Notes under the pieces: model-generated
What the model was told of the DNA's origin: nothing
Database searches by the model: none
The model's input: only the letters and a program-made list of their open reading frames with translations
In this document: positions 1 to 13,044 of the stretch, in pieces
Layout: each line of letters begins with the position of its first letter
Numbering within the stretch: the stretch's first letter is position 1
Position numbers and translations under genes: made by a program
NCBI RefSeq assembly: GCF_029227915.1
Contig: NC_079876.1
Location: forward strand, 9,550,001-9,614,000
Direction of reading: 5' to 3'
Source of the DNA: Hydractinia symbiolongicarpus
Lineage: Eukaryota; Cnidaria; Hydrozoa; Anthoathecata; Hydractiniidae
DNA length: 64,000 nt

Positions 1-373
1 GTGGGACCAATCCTAGCCGTTATCGCGCGCTAAAGAAATAGCGACAGTTTCAAAAAACTGCATTACATTGACTTTCTAACGGTGTCAGTTCGTTTGAGTT
101 ACAATGGTTGGGTCACATATTCGTACCAACATGTATTTAGCGATATTTTTCTGATAATACTAGATTGCTTCGCTTTTAACAATGAAACGATTGACTGTGG
201 GACTTAATTGAACTAACTTTGGACTGTGACCTGATAAATGTGATAAATGAGACAATTGGACTCCAAGAAATAGCATTCTTTTTAATTTGACGTGATTGCC
301 GGAACTGAGCGTTTACACTGGGTGCTGTGGTAGCACTTCATTTAAAAATTTAGATAAATAAGTCATTTTTGCT
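1..373 (+). repeat. Satellite monomer, first complete unit (373 bp)
   Basis: This is the type unit used here to phase the array. It begins GTGGGACCAATCCTAGCCG and ends just before the next GTGGGACC at 374. Following starts fall at 746, 1119, 1492, 1865, 2237 and 2610, so the period is 372-373 bp. Landmarks in order are a CpG-rich TATCGCGCGCT near 29-39, GACTTTCTAACGGTGTCAG near 69-87, a well-kept core ATTCGTACCAACATGTATTT near 119-138, GAAACGATTGACTGTGGG near 183-200, two adjacent TGATAAATG words at 232-249, and CATTTAAAAATTTAGATAAA near 339-358. No long reading frame exists in any frame. The start point is arbitrary. The unit has no gene-like features, and I do not recognise it as a named satellite family. 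Confidence 0.95.
232..249 (+). repeat. Adjacent 9 bp direct repeat inside monomer
   Basis: TGATAAATG occurs twice in immediate succession in the type monomer and in most others. A minority of monomers have only one copy (for example around 25077, 27265, 28989, 30745, 31111 and 31843). Others have decayed second copies (GTGAAAGTGAG in segment I, GTTATAAGTGAG on the right side). The word therefore varies by whole-unit loss and makes a convenient subfamily marker. Confidence 0.85.
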
Positions 374-745
374 GTGGGACCAATCCTAGCCGTTACTCCG
401 CGCAGAAGAATTAGCGACAGTTTTAAAAACTACATTTCATTGACTTTTTAACGGTATCAATCCGCTTCAGTTACAACGGTTGCGTCACATATTCGTACCA
501 ACATGTATTTAGCGATATTTTTCTGGTATTACTAGATTGCATCACTTTTACCAATGAAACGATTGACTGTGGGGCTTAATTGAACTAACTTTGGACTGTA
601 ACCTGATAAATGTGATAAATGAGAGAATTGGACTCAAAGGAATAACATTCTTTTTAATTTGACGTGATTGCCGGAACTGAGCGTTTACACTGGGCGCTGT
701 GGTAGCACTTCATTTGAAAATTTAGATAAATAAGTCATTTTTGCT

Positions 746-2982
746 GTGGGACCAATCCTAGCCGTTATCCCGCGCAGAAGAAATAGCGACAGTTTCAAAA
801 ACTACATTTCATTGACTTTCTAACGGTATCAATCCGCTTCAGTTACAACGGTTGCGTCACATACTCGTACCAACATGTATTTAGCGATATTTATCTGATA
901 TTACTAGGTTGCATCGCTTTTAACAGTGAAACAATTGAATGTGGGACTTAATTGAACTAACTTTGGACTGTGACCTGATAAATGTGATAAATGAGGCAAT
1001 TGGACTCCAAGAAATAACATTCATCTTAATTTGACATGATTGCCGGAACTCACCGATTACACTGGGCGCTGTGGTAGAGCTTCATTTAAAAATTTAGATA
1101 AATAAGTCATTCTTTACCGTGGGACCAATCCTAGCCGTTATCGCGCGCTAAAGAAATAGCGACAGTTTCAAAAAATTGCATTACATTGACTTTCTAACGG
1201 TGTCAGTTCGTTTGAGTTGCAATGGTTGGGCCACATATTCGTACCAACATGTAATTAGCGATATTTTTCTGATAATACTAGATTGCTTCGCTTTTAACAG
1301 TGAAACGATTGACTGTGGGACTTAATCGAACTAACTTTGGACTGTCACCTGATAAATATGATAAATGAGACAATTGGACTCCAAGAAATAACATTCTCTT
1401 TAATTTGACGTGATTACCGGAACTGAGCGTTTAAACTGGGCGGTGTGGTAGCACTTCATTTAAAAATTTAGATAAATAAGTCATTTTTGCTGTGGGACCA
1501 ATCCTAGCCGTTATTCCGCGCATAAGAATTAGCGACAGTTTTAAAAACTACATTTCATGGACTCTCTAACGGTATCAATCCGCTTCAGTTACAACGGTTG
1601 CGTCACATACTCGTACCAACATGTATTTAGCGATATTCATCTGATATTACTAGGTTGCATCGCTTTTAACAGTGAAACGATTGAATGTGGGACTTAATTG
1701 AACTAACTTTGGACTGTGACCTGATAAATGTGATAAATGAGGCAATTGGACTCCAAGAAATAACATTCATCTTAATTTGACATGATTGCCGGAACTCAGC
1801 GATTACACTGGGCGCTGTGGTAGAGCTTCATTTAAAAATTTAGATAAATAAGTCATTCTTTACAGTGGGACCAATCCTAGCCGTTATCGCGCGCTGAAGA
1901 AATAGCGACAGTTTCAAAAACTGCATTACATTGACTTTCTAACGGTGTCAGTTCGTTTGAGTTACAATGGTTGGGTCACATGTTCGTACCAACATGTATT
2001 TAGCGATATTTTTCTGATAATACTAGATTGCTTCGCTTTTAACAATGAAACGATTGACTGTGGGACTTAATTGAACTAACTTTGGACTGTGACCTGATAA
2101 ATGTGAAAGTGAGACAATTGAACTCCAAGACATAACATTCTTCTTGATTTGACATGATTGCCGCAACCCAGCGATTACACCGGGCGCCGTGGTAGCTCTT
2201 CATTTAAAAATTTAGATAAATAAATCATTTTTTACCGTAGGACCAATCCTAGCCGTTATCGCGCGCTGAAGAAATAGCGAAAGTTTCAAAAACTACATTT
2301 TATTGACTTTCTAACGATGTCAATCCGTTTGAGTTACAACGGTTTTGTCACATATTCGTACCAACATGTATTTAGCGATATTTTTCTGGTATTACTAGAT
2401 TGCATCCCTTTTACCAATGAAACGATTGACTGTGGGACTTAATTGAACTAACTTTGGACTGTGACCTAATAAATGTGATAAATGAGAGAATTGGACACAA
2501 AGAAATAACATTCTTTTGGATTTGACGTTATTGCCGGAGCTGAGCGTTTACACTGGGCGCTGTGGTAGCACTTCATTTAAAAATTTAGATAAATAAGTCA
2601 TTCTTTACCGTGGGACCAATCCTAGCCGTTATCCCGCGCAGAAGAAATAGCGACAGATTCAAAAACTACATTTCATTGACTTTCTAACGGTATCAATCCG
2701 CTTCAGTTACAACGGTTGCGTCACATACTCGTACCAACATGTATTTAGCGATACTTATCTGATATTACTAGGTTGCATCGCTTTTAACAGTGAAACGATT
2801 GAATGTGGGACTTAATTGAACTAACTTTGAACTGTGACCTGATAAATGTGATAAATGAGACAATTGGACTCCAAGAATTAACATTCATCTTTTATTGACA
2901 TGATTGCCGGAACTCAGCGATTACACTGGGCGCTGTGGTAGCGCTTCATTTAAAAATTTAGATAAATAAGTCATTCTTTACA
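746..2982 (+). repeat. Higher-order repeat block, copy A (six monomers, 2237 bp)
   Basis: Six consecutive monomers (starts 746, 1119, 1492, 1865, 2237, 2610) recur in the same order with very few differences at 4473-6709, an offset of 3727 bp. Diagnostic variants shared at matching places include GAACTCACCGATTACACTGG in the first monomer, GGGCGGTGTGG in the second, CATGGACTCTCTAACGG in the third and GTAGGACCAATCC at the start of the fifth. This is the expected signature of a satellite higher-order repeat homogenised as a multi-monomer unit. Confidence 0.9.
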
Positions 2983-4100
2983 GTGGGACCAATCCTAGCC
3001 GTTATCGCGCACTGAAGAAATAGCGACAGTTTCAAAAACTGCATTACATTGACTTTCTAACGGTGTCAGTTCGTTTGAATTACAATGGTTGGGTCACATG
3101 TTCGTACCAACATGTATTTAGCGATATTTTTCTGATAATACTAGATTGCTTCGCTTTTAACAATGAAACGATTGACTGTGGGACTTAATTGAACTAACTT
3201 TGGACTGTGACCTGATAAATGTGAAAGTGAGACAATTGAACTCCAAGACATAACATTCTTCTTGATTTGACATGATTGCCGCAACCCAGCGATTACACCG
3301 GGCGCCGTGGTAGCTCTTCATTTAAAAATTTAGATAAATAAATCATTTTTTACCGTAGGACCAATCCTAGCCGTTATCGCGCGCTGAAGAAATAGCGAAA
3401 GTTTCAAAAACTACATTTTATTGACTTTCTAACGATGTCAATCCGTTTGAGTTACAACGGTTTTGTCACATATTCGTACCAACATGTATTTAGCGATATT
3501 TTTCTGGTATTACTAGATTGCATCCCTTTTACCAATGAAACGATTGACTGTGGGACTTAATTGAACTAACTTTGGACTGTGACCTAATAAATGTGATAAA
3601 TGAGAGAATTGGACACAAAGAAATAACATTCTTTTGGATTTGACGTTATTGCCGGAGCTGAGCGTTTACACTGGGCGCTGTGGTAGCACTTCATTTAAAA
3701 ATTTAGATAAATAAGTCATTCTTTACCGTGGGACCAATCCTAGCCGTTATCCCGCGCAGAAGAAATAGCGACAGATTCAAAAACTACATTTCATTGACTT
3801 TCTAACGGTATCAATCCGCTTCAGTTACAACGGTTGCGTCACATACTCGTACCAACATGTATTTAGCGATACTTATCTGATATTACTAGGTTGCATCGCT
3901 TTTAACAGTGAAACGATTGAATGTGGGACTTAATTGAACTAACTTTGAACTGTGACCTGATAAATGTGATAAATGAGACAATTGGACTCCAAGAATTAAC
4001 ATTCATCTTTTATTGACATGATTGCCGGAACTCAGCGATTACACTGGGCGCTGTGGTAGCGCTTCATTTAAAAATTTAGATAAATAAGTCATTCTTTACC
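1865..4100 (+). repeat. Tandem duplication of a three-monomer unit (2 x 1118 bp)
   Basis: Monomers starting at 1865, 2237 and 2610 are repeated immediately at 2983, 3355 and 3728. The two 1118 bp units differ at only a few bases, for example GCGCGCTGAAG against GCGCACTGAAG at the start and TTTGAGTTAC against TTTGAATTAC. The same three types occur only once in the downstream six-monomer block (5592-6709), so this copy-number difference arose within the array. Confidence 0.9.
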
Positions 4101-4472
4101 GTGGGACCAATCCTAGCCGTTATCGCGCGCTGAGAAAATAGCGACAGTTTCAAAAACTGCACTCCATTGACTTTCTAACGGTGTCAGTCCGTTTGAGTTG
4201 CAATGGTTGGGTCACATATTCGTACCAACATGTATTTAGAGATATTTTTCTGATATTACTAGATTGCTTCGCTTTTAACAATGAAACGATTGACTGTGGG
4301 GCTTAATTGAACTAACTTTGGACTGTGATCTGATAAATGTGATAAATGAGAGAATTGGACTCAAAGGAATAACATTCTTTTTAATTTGACGTGATTGCCG
4401 GAACTGAGCGTTTACACTGGGCGCTGTGGTAGCACTTCATTTGAAAATTTAGATAAATAAGTCATTTTTGCT

Positions 4473-6709
4473 GTGGGACCAATCCTAGCCGTTATCCCGC
4501 GCAGAAGAAATAGCGACAGTTTCAAAAACTACATTTCATTGACTTTCTAACGGTATCAATCCGCTTCAGTTACAACGGTTGCGTCACATACTCGTACCAA
4601 CATGTATTTAGCGATATTTATCTGATATTACTAGGTTGCATCGCTTTTAACAGTGAAACAATTGAATGTGGGACTTAATTGAACTAACTTTGGACTGTGA
4701 CCTGATAAATGTGATAAATGAGGCAATTGGACTCCAAGAAATAACATTCATCTTAATTTGACATGATTGCCGGAACTCACCGATTACACTGGGCGCTGTG
4801 GTAGAGCTTCATTTAAAAATTTAGATAAATAAGTCATTCTTTACCGTGGGACCAATCCTAGCCGTTATCGCGCGCTAAAGAAATAGCGACAGTTTCAAAA
4901 AATTGCATTACATTGATTTTCTAACGGTGTCAGTTCGTTTGAGTTGCAATGGTTGGGTCACATATTCGTACCAACATGTATTTAGCGATATTTTTCTGAT
5001 AATACTAGATTGCTTCGCTTTTAACAGTGAAACGATTGACTGTGGGACTTAATCGAACTAACTTTGGACTGTCACCTGATAAATATGATAAATGAGACAA
5101 TTGGACTCCAAGAAATAACATTCTCTTTAATTTGACGTGATTACCGGAACTGAGCGTTTAAACTGGGCGGTGTGGTAGCACTTCATTTAAAAATTTAGAT
5201 AAATAAGTCATTTTTGCTGTGGGACCAATCCTAGCCGTTATTCCGCGCATAAGAATTAGCGACAGTTTTAAAAACTACATTTCATGGACTCTCTAACGGT
5301 ATCAATCCGCTTCAGTTACAACGGTTGCGTCACATACTCGTACCAACATGTATTTAGCGATATTCATCTGATATTACTAGGTTGCATCGCTTTTAACAGT
5401 GAAACGATTGAATGTGGGACTTAATTGAACTAACTTTGGACTGTGACCTGATAAATGTGATAAATGAGGCAATTGGACTCCAAGAAATAACATTCATCTT
5501 AATTTGACATGATTGCCGGAACTCAGCGATTACACTGGGCGCTGTGGTAGAGCTTCATTTAAAAATTTAGATAAATAAGTCATTCTTTACAGTGGGACCA
5601 ATCCTAGCCGTTATCGCGCGCTGAAGAAATAGCGACAGTTTCAAAAACTGCATTACATTGACTTTCTAACGGTGTCAGTTCGTTTGAGTTACAATGGTTG
5701 GGTCACATGTTCGTACCAACATGTATTTAGCGATATTTTTCTGATAATACTAGATTGCTTCGCTTTTAACAATGAAACGATTGACTGTGGGACTTAATTG
5801 AACTAACTTTGGACTGTGACCTGATAAATGTGAAAGTGAGACAATTGAACTCCAAGACATAACATTCTTCTTGATTTGACATGATTGCCGCAACCCAGCG
5901 ATTACACCTGGCGCCGTGGTAGCTCTTCATTTAAAAATTTAGATAAATAAATCATTTTTTACCGTAGGACCAATCCTAGCCGTTATCGCGCGCTGAAGAA
6001 ATAGCGAAAGTTTCAAAAACTACATTTTATTGACTTTCTAACGATGTCAATCCGTTTGAGTTACAACGGTTTTGTCACATATTCGTACCAACATGTATTT
6101 AGCGATATTTTTCTGGTATTACTAGATTGCATCCCTTTTACCAATGAAACGATTGCCTGTGGGACTTAATTGAACTAACTTTGGACTGTGACCTAATAAA
6201 TGTGATAAATGAGAGAATTGGACACAAAGAAATAACATTCTTTTGGATTTGACGTTATTGCCGGAGCTGAGCGTTTACACTGGGCGCTGTGGTAGCACTT
6301 CATTTAAAAATTTAGATAAATAAGTCATTCTTTACCGTGGGACCAATCCTAGCCGTTATCCCGCGCAGAAGAAATAGCGACAGATTCAAAAACTACATTT
6401 CATTGACTTTCTAACGGTATCAATCCGCTTCAGTTACAACGGTTGCGTCACATACTCGTACCAACATGTATTTAGCGATACTTATCTGATATTACTAGGT
6501 TGCATCGCTTTTAACAGTGAAACGATTGAATGTGGGACTTAATTGAACTAACTTTGAACTGTGACCTGATAAATGTGATAAATGAGACAATTGGACTCCA
6601 AGAATTAACATTCATCTTTTATTGACATGATTGCCGGAACTCAGCGATTACACTGGGCGCTGTGGTAGCGCTTCATTTAAAAATTTAGATAAATAAGTCA
6701 TTCTTTACC
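4473..6709 (+). repeat. Higher-order repeat block, copy B (six monomers)
   Basis: Near-identical copy of 746-2982 with monomer starts at 4473, 5219, 5592, 5964 and 6337 among others. It is followed at 6710 by the same monomer type that precedes it at 4101 (GCGCGCTGAGGAAATAGCG against GCGCGCTGAGAAAATAGCG). The local repeating unit is therefore seven monomers, 2609 bp (4101 to 6710). At about 7.27 kb the next round breaks: a monomer starting like the 4473 type continues with the GGGCGGTGTGG tail of the following type, so one monomer equivalent was lost by exchange between neighbours. Confidence 0.88.
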
Positions 6710-9700
6710 GTGGGACCAATCCTAGCCGTTATCGCGCGCTGAGGAAATAGCGACAGTTTCAAAAACTGCACTCCATTGACTTTCTAACGGTGTCAGTCCG
6801 TTTGAGTTGCAATGGTTGGGTCACATATTCGTACCAACATGTATTTAGAGATATTTTTCTGATATTACTAGATTGCTTCGCTTTTAACAATGAAACGATT
6901 GACTGTGGGGCTTAATTGAACTAACTTTGGACTGTGATCTGATAAATGTGATAAATGAGAGAATTGGACTCAAAGGAATAACATTCTTTTTAATTTGACG
7001 TGATTGCCGGAACTGAGCGTTTACACTGGGCGCTGTGGTAGCACTTCATTTGAAAATTTAGATAAATAAGTCATTTTTGCTGTGGGACCAATCCTAGCCG
7101 TTATCCCGCGCAGAAGAAATAGCGACAGTTTCAAAAACTACATTTCATTGACTTTCTAACGGTATCAATCCGCTTCAGTTACAACGGTTGCGTCACATAC
7201 TCGTACCAACATGTATTTAGCGATATTTATCTGATATTACTAGGTTGCATCGCTTTTAACAGTGAAACAATTGAATGTGGCACTTAATCGAACTAACTTT
7301 GGACTGTGACCTGATAAATGTGATAAATGAGACAATTGGACTCCAAGAAATAACATTCTCTTTAATTTGACGTGATTGCCGGAACTGAGCGTTTAAACTG
7401 GGCGGTGTGGTAGCACTTCATTTAAAAATTTAGATAAATAAGTCATTTTTGCTGTGGGACCAATCCTAGCCGTTATCGCGCGCTGAAGAAAAAGCGACAA
7501 TTTCAAAAACTGCATTACATTGACTTTCTAACGGTGTCAGTTCGTTTGAGTTACAATGGTTGGGTCACATGTTCGTACCAACATGTATTTAGCGATATTT
7601 TTCTGATAATACTAGATTGCTTCGCTTTTAACAATGAAACGATTGACTGTGGGACTTAATTGAACTATCTTTGGACTGTGACCTGATAAATGTGAAAGTG
7701 AGACAATTGAACTCCAAGACATAACATTCTTCTTGATTTGACATGATTGCCGCAACCCAGCGATTACACCGGGCGCCGTGGTAGCTCTTCATTTAAAAAT
7801 TTAGATAAATAAATCATTTTTTACCGTAGGACCAATCCTAGCCGTTATCGCGCGCTGAAGAAATAGCGAAAGTTTCAAAAACTACATTTTATTGACTTTC
7901 TAACGATGTCAATCCGTTTAAGTTACAACGGTTTTGTCACATATTCGTACCAACATGTATTTAGCGATATTTTTCTGGTATTACTAGATTGCATCCCTTT
8001 TACCAATGAAACGATTGAATGTGGGACTTAATTGAACTAACTTTGGACTGTGACCTGATAAATGTGATAAATGAGACAATTGGACTCCAAGAATTAACAT
8101 TCATCTTTATTTGACATGATTGCCGGAACTCAGCGATTACACTGGGCGCTGTGGTAGCGCTTCATTTAAAAATTTAGATAAATAAGTCATTCTTTACCGT
8201 GGGACCAATCCTAGCCGTTATCGCGCGCTGAGGAAATTGCGACAGTTTCAAAAACTGCACTCCATTGACTTTCTAACGGTGTCAGTCCGTTTGAGTTGCA
8301 ATGGTTGGGTCACATATTCGTACCAACATGTATTTAGAGATATTTTTCTGATATTACTAGATTGCTTCGCTTTTAACAATGAAACGATTGACTGTGGGGC
8401 TTAATTGAACTAACTTTGGACTGTGATCTGATAAATGTGATAAATGAGAGAATTGGACTCAAAGGAATAACATTCTTTTTCATTTGACGTGATTGCCGGA
8501 ACTGAGCGTTTACACTGGGCGCTGTGGTAGAGCTTCATTTAAAAATTTAGATAAATAAGTCATTCTTTACCGTGGGACCAATCCTAGCCGTTATCGCGCG
8601 CTAAAGAAATAGCGACGGTTTCAAAAAATTGCATTACATTGACTTTCTAACGGTGTCAGTTCGTTTGAGTTACAATGGTTGGGTCACATATTCGTACCAA
8701 CATGTATTTAGCGATATTTTTCTGATAATACTAGATTGCTTCGCTTTTAACAATGAAACGATTGACTGTGGGACTTAGTCGAACTAACTTTGGACTGTGA
8801 CCTGATAAATATGATAAATGAGACAATTGGACTCCAAGAAATAACATTCTCTTTAATTTGACGTGATTGCCGGAACTGAGCGTTTAAACTGGGCGGTGTG
8901 GTAGCACTTCATTTAAAAATTTAGATAAATAAGTCATTTTTGCTGTGGGACCAATCCTAGCCGTTATTCCGCGCATAAGAATTAGCGACAGTTTTAAAAA
9001 CTACATTTCATGGACTTTCTAACGGTATCAATCCGCTTCAGTTACAACGGTTGCGTCACATACTCGTACCAACGTGTATTTAGCGATATTCATCTGATAT
9101 TACTAGGTTGCTTCGCTTTTAACAATGAAACGATTGACTGTGGGACTTAATTGAACTAACTTTGGACTGTGACCTGATAAATGTGAAAGTGAGACAATTG
9201 AACTCCAAGACATAACATTCTTCTTGATTTGACATGATTGCCGCAACCCAGCGATTACACCGGGCGCCGTGGTAGCTCTTCATTTAAAAATTTAGATAAA
9301 TAAATCATTTTTTACCGTAGGACCAATCCTAGCCGTTATCGCGCGCTGAAGAAATAGCGAAAGTTTCAAAAACTACATTTTATTGACTTTTTAACGATGT
9401 CAATCCGTTTGAGTTACAACGGTTTTTTCACATATTCGTACCAACATGTATTTAGCGATATTTTTCTGGTATTACTAGATTGCATCCCTTTTACCAATGA
9501 AACGATTGACTGTGGGACTTAATTGAACTAACTTTGGACTGTGACCTGATAAATGTGATAAATGAGAGAATTTGACACAAAGAAATAACATTCTTTTGGA
9601 TTTGACGTGATTGCCGGAGCTGAGCGTTTACACTGGGCGCTGTGGTAGCACTTCATTTAAAAATTTAGATAAATAAGTCATTCTTTACCGTGGGACCAAT

Positions 9701-12700
9701 CCTAGCCGTTATCCCGCGCAGAAGAAATAGCGTGAGATTCAAAAACTACATTTCATTGACTTTCTAACGGTATCAATTCGCTTCAGTTACAACGGTTGCG
9801 TCACATACTCGTACCAACATGTATTTAGCGATACTTATCTGATATTACTAGGTTGCATCGCTTTTAACAGTGAAACGATTGAATGTGGGCCTTAATTGAA
9901 CTAACTTTGAACTGTGACCTGATAAATGTGATAAATGAGACAATTGGACTCCAAGAATTAACATTCATCTTTATTTGACATGATTGCCGGAACTCAGCGA
10001 TTACACTGGGCGCTGTGGTAGCGCTTCATTTAAAAATTTAGATAAATAAGTCATTCTTTACCGTGGGACCAATCCTAGCCGTTATCGCGCGCTGAGGAAA
10101 TAGCGACAGTTTCAAAAACTGCACTACATTGACTTTCTAACGGTGTCAGTCCGTTTGAGTTGCAAAGGTTGGGTCACATATTCGTACCAACATGTATTTA
10201 GAGATATTTTTCTGATATTACTAGATTGCTTCGCTTTTAACAATGAAACGATTGACTGTGTGGCTTAATTGAACTAACTTTGGACTGTGACCTGATAAAT
10301 GTGATAAATGAGAGAATTGGACTCAAAGGAATAACATTCTTTTTCATTTGACGTGATTGCCGGAACTGAGCGTTTACACTGGGCGCTGTGGTAGCACTTC
10401 ATTTGAAAATTTAAAATAAATAAGTCATTTTTGCTGTGGGACCAATCCTAGCCGTTATCCCGAGCAGAAGAAATAGCGACAGTTTCAAAAACTACATTTC
10501 ATTGACTTTCTAACGGTATCAATCCGCTTCAGTTACAACGGTTGCGTCACATACTCGTACCAACATGTATTTAGCGATATTTATCTGATATTACTAGGTT
10601 GCATCGCTTTTAACAGTGAAACGATTGAATGTGGGACTTAATTGAACTAACTTTGGACTGTGACTTGATAAATGTGATAAATGAGGCAATTGGACTCCAA
10701 GAAATAACATTCATCTTAAGTTGACATGATTGCCGGAACTCACCGATTACACTGGGCGCTGTGGTAGAGCTTCATTTAAAAATTTAGATAAATAAGTCAT
10801 TCTTTACCGTGGGACCAATCCTAGCCGTTATCGCGCGCTGAAGAAATAGCGATAGTTTCAAAAACTGCATTACATTGACTTTCTAACGGTGTCAGTTCGT
10901 TTGAGTTACAATGGTTGGGTCACATGTTCGTACCAACATGTATTTAGCGATATTTTTCTGATAATACTAGATTGCTTCGCTTTCAACAATGAAACGATTG
11001 ACTGTGGGACTTAATTGAACTAACTTTGGACTGTGACCTGATAAATGTGAAAGTGAGACAATTGAACTCCAAGACATAACATTCTTCTTGATTTGACATG
11101 ATTGCCGCAACCCAGCGATTACACCGGGCGCCATGGTAGCTCTTCATTTAAAAATTAAGATAAAAAAGTTACTTTTTAACTGTTGGACCAATCCTAGCCG
11201 GTAGCGCATGCTGAAGAAATAGCGACAGTTTCAAATACTACATTTCACTTAGTTTCTATCGATGTCAGTCCGTTTGAGTTACAACGGTTGGGTCACATAT
11301 TCGTACCAACATGTATTTAGCGATATTTATCTGTTATTACTAGGTTGCATCGCTTTTAACAGTGAAACGATTGAATGTGGGACTTAATTGAACTAACTTT
11401 GGACTGTGACCTGATAAATGTGATAAATGAGAGAATTGGACACAAAGAAATAACATTCTTTTGAATTTGACGTGATTGCCGGAGCTGAGCGTTTACACTG
11501 GGCGCTGTGGTAGCACTTCATTTAAAAATTTAGATAAATAAGTCATTCCTTACCGAGGGACCAATCCTAGCCGTTATCCCGCGCAGAAGAAATAGCGACA
11601 GTTTCACAAACTGCACTACATTGACTTTCTAACGGTGTCAGTCCGTTTGAGTTACAATGGTTGGGTCACATATTCGTACCAACATGTATTTAGAGATATT
11701 TTTCTGATATTACTAGATTGCTTCGCTTTTAACAATGAAACGATTGACTGTGGGACTTAATTGAGCTATTTTTGGACTGTGACCTGATAAATGTGATAAA
11801 TGAGAGAATTGGACTCAAAGAAATAACATTCTTTTTAATCTGACGTGATTGCTGGAACTCAGCGTTTACACTGGGCGCTGTGGTAGCACTTCATTTAAAA
11901 ATTTAGATAAATAAATCATTCTTTACCGTGGGACCAATCCTAGCCGTTATTGCGCGCTGAAGAAATAGCGACAGTTTCACAAACTGCACTACATTGACTT
12001 TCTAACGGTGTCAGTCCGTTTGAGTTACAATGGTTGGGTCACATATTCGTACCAACATGTATTTAGAGATATTTTTCTGATATTACTAGATTGCTTCGCT
12101 TTTAACAATGAAACGATTGAATGTGGGACTTAATTGAACTAACTTTGGACTATTACTTGATAAATGTGATAAATGTGACAATTGGACTCCAAGAAATAAC
12201 ATTCATCTTAATTTGACATGACTGCCGGAACTGAGCGATTACACTGGGCGCCGTGGTAGCACTTCATTTAAAAATTTAGATAAATAAATCATTCTTTACC
12301 GTGGGACCAATCCTAGCCGTTATTGCGCGCTGAAGAAATAGCGAAAGTTTCAAAAACTACATTTCATTGACTTCCTAACGATGTCAATCCGTTTGAGTTA
12401 CAACGGTTGGGTCACATATTCGTACCAACATGTATTTAGCGATATTTTTCTGGTATTACTAGATTGCATCCCTTTTACCAATGAAATGATTCACTGTGGG
12501 ACTTAATTGAGCTAACTTTGAACTGTGACCTGATAAATGTGATAAATGAGAGAATTGGACTCAAAGAAATAACATTCTTTTTAATTTGACGTGATTGCTG
12601 GAACTCAGCGTTTACACTGGGTGCTGTGGTAGCACTTTATTTAAAAAGTTATATAAATAAGTCATTTTTGCTGTGGGACCAACCTTAGCCGTTAACGCGC

Positions 12701-13044
12701 GCAGAAGAAATGGCGACAGTTTCAAAAACTACATTTCATTGACTTTCTAACGGTATCAATCCGCTTCAGTTACAACGGTTGCGTCACACACTCGTACCAA
12801 CATGTATTTAGCGATATTTATCTGATATTACTAGGTTGCATCGCTTTTAACAGTGAAACGATTGAATGTGGGACTTAATTGAACTAACTTTGAACTGTGA
12901 CCTGATAAATGTGATAAATGAGACAATTGGACTCCAAGAATTAACATTCATCTTTATTTGACATGATTGCCGGAACTCAGCGTTTACACTGGGCGCTGTG
13001 GTAGCACTTCATTCAAAAAGTTATATAAATAAGTCATTTTTGCT

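Larger units (their letters stand above)
1..13044 (+). repeat. Satellite array, segment I (372-373 bp monomers)
   Basis: About 35 head-to-tail monomers with no gene. Most carry GAGCGTTTACACTGGGCG or CAGCGATTACACTGGGCG and the GTGATAAATGAGACAATTGG word. Several types alternate. One has CCGCGCAGAAGAAATAGCG and TTGCGTCACATACTCG. Another has GTAGGACCAATCC and CATCCCTTTTACC. A third has GCATTACATTGAC and ATGTTCGTACC. The alternation gives a higher-order pattern (listed separately). From about 7.2 kb the pattern is broken by chimeric monomers that join the first half of one type to the second half of another. Between about 11.1 and 13.0 kb monomers are more diverged from each other. Confidence 0.93.

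Noticed and set aside
88-112. CENP-B box-like motif in TTCGTTTGAGTTACAACGG
   Set aside because: It has TTCG followed by four bases and an A, but the CGGG core is not at the required spacing. It does not satisfy the known consensus.
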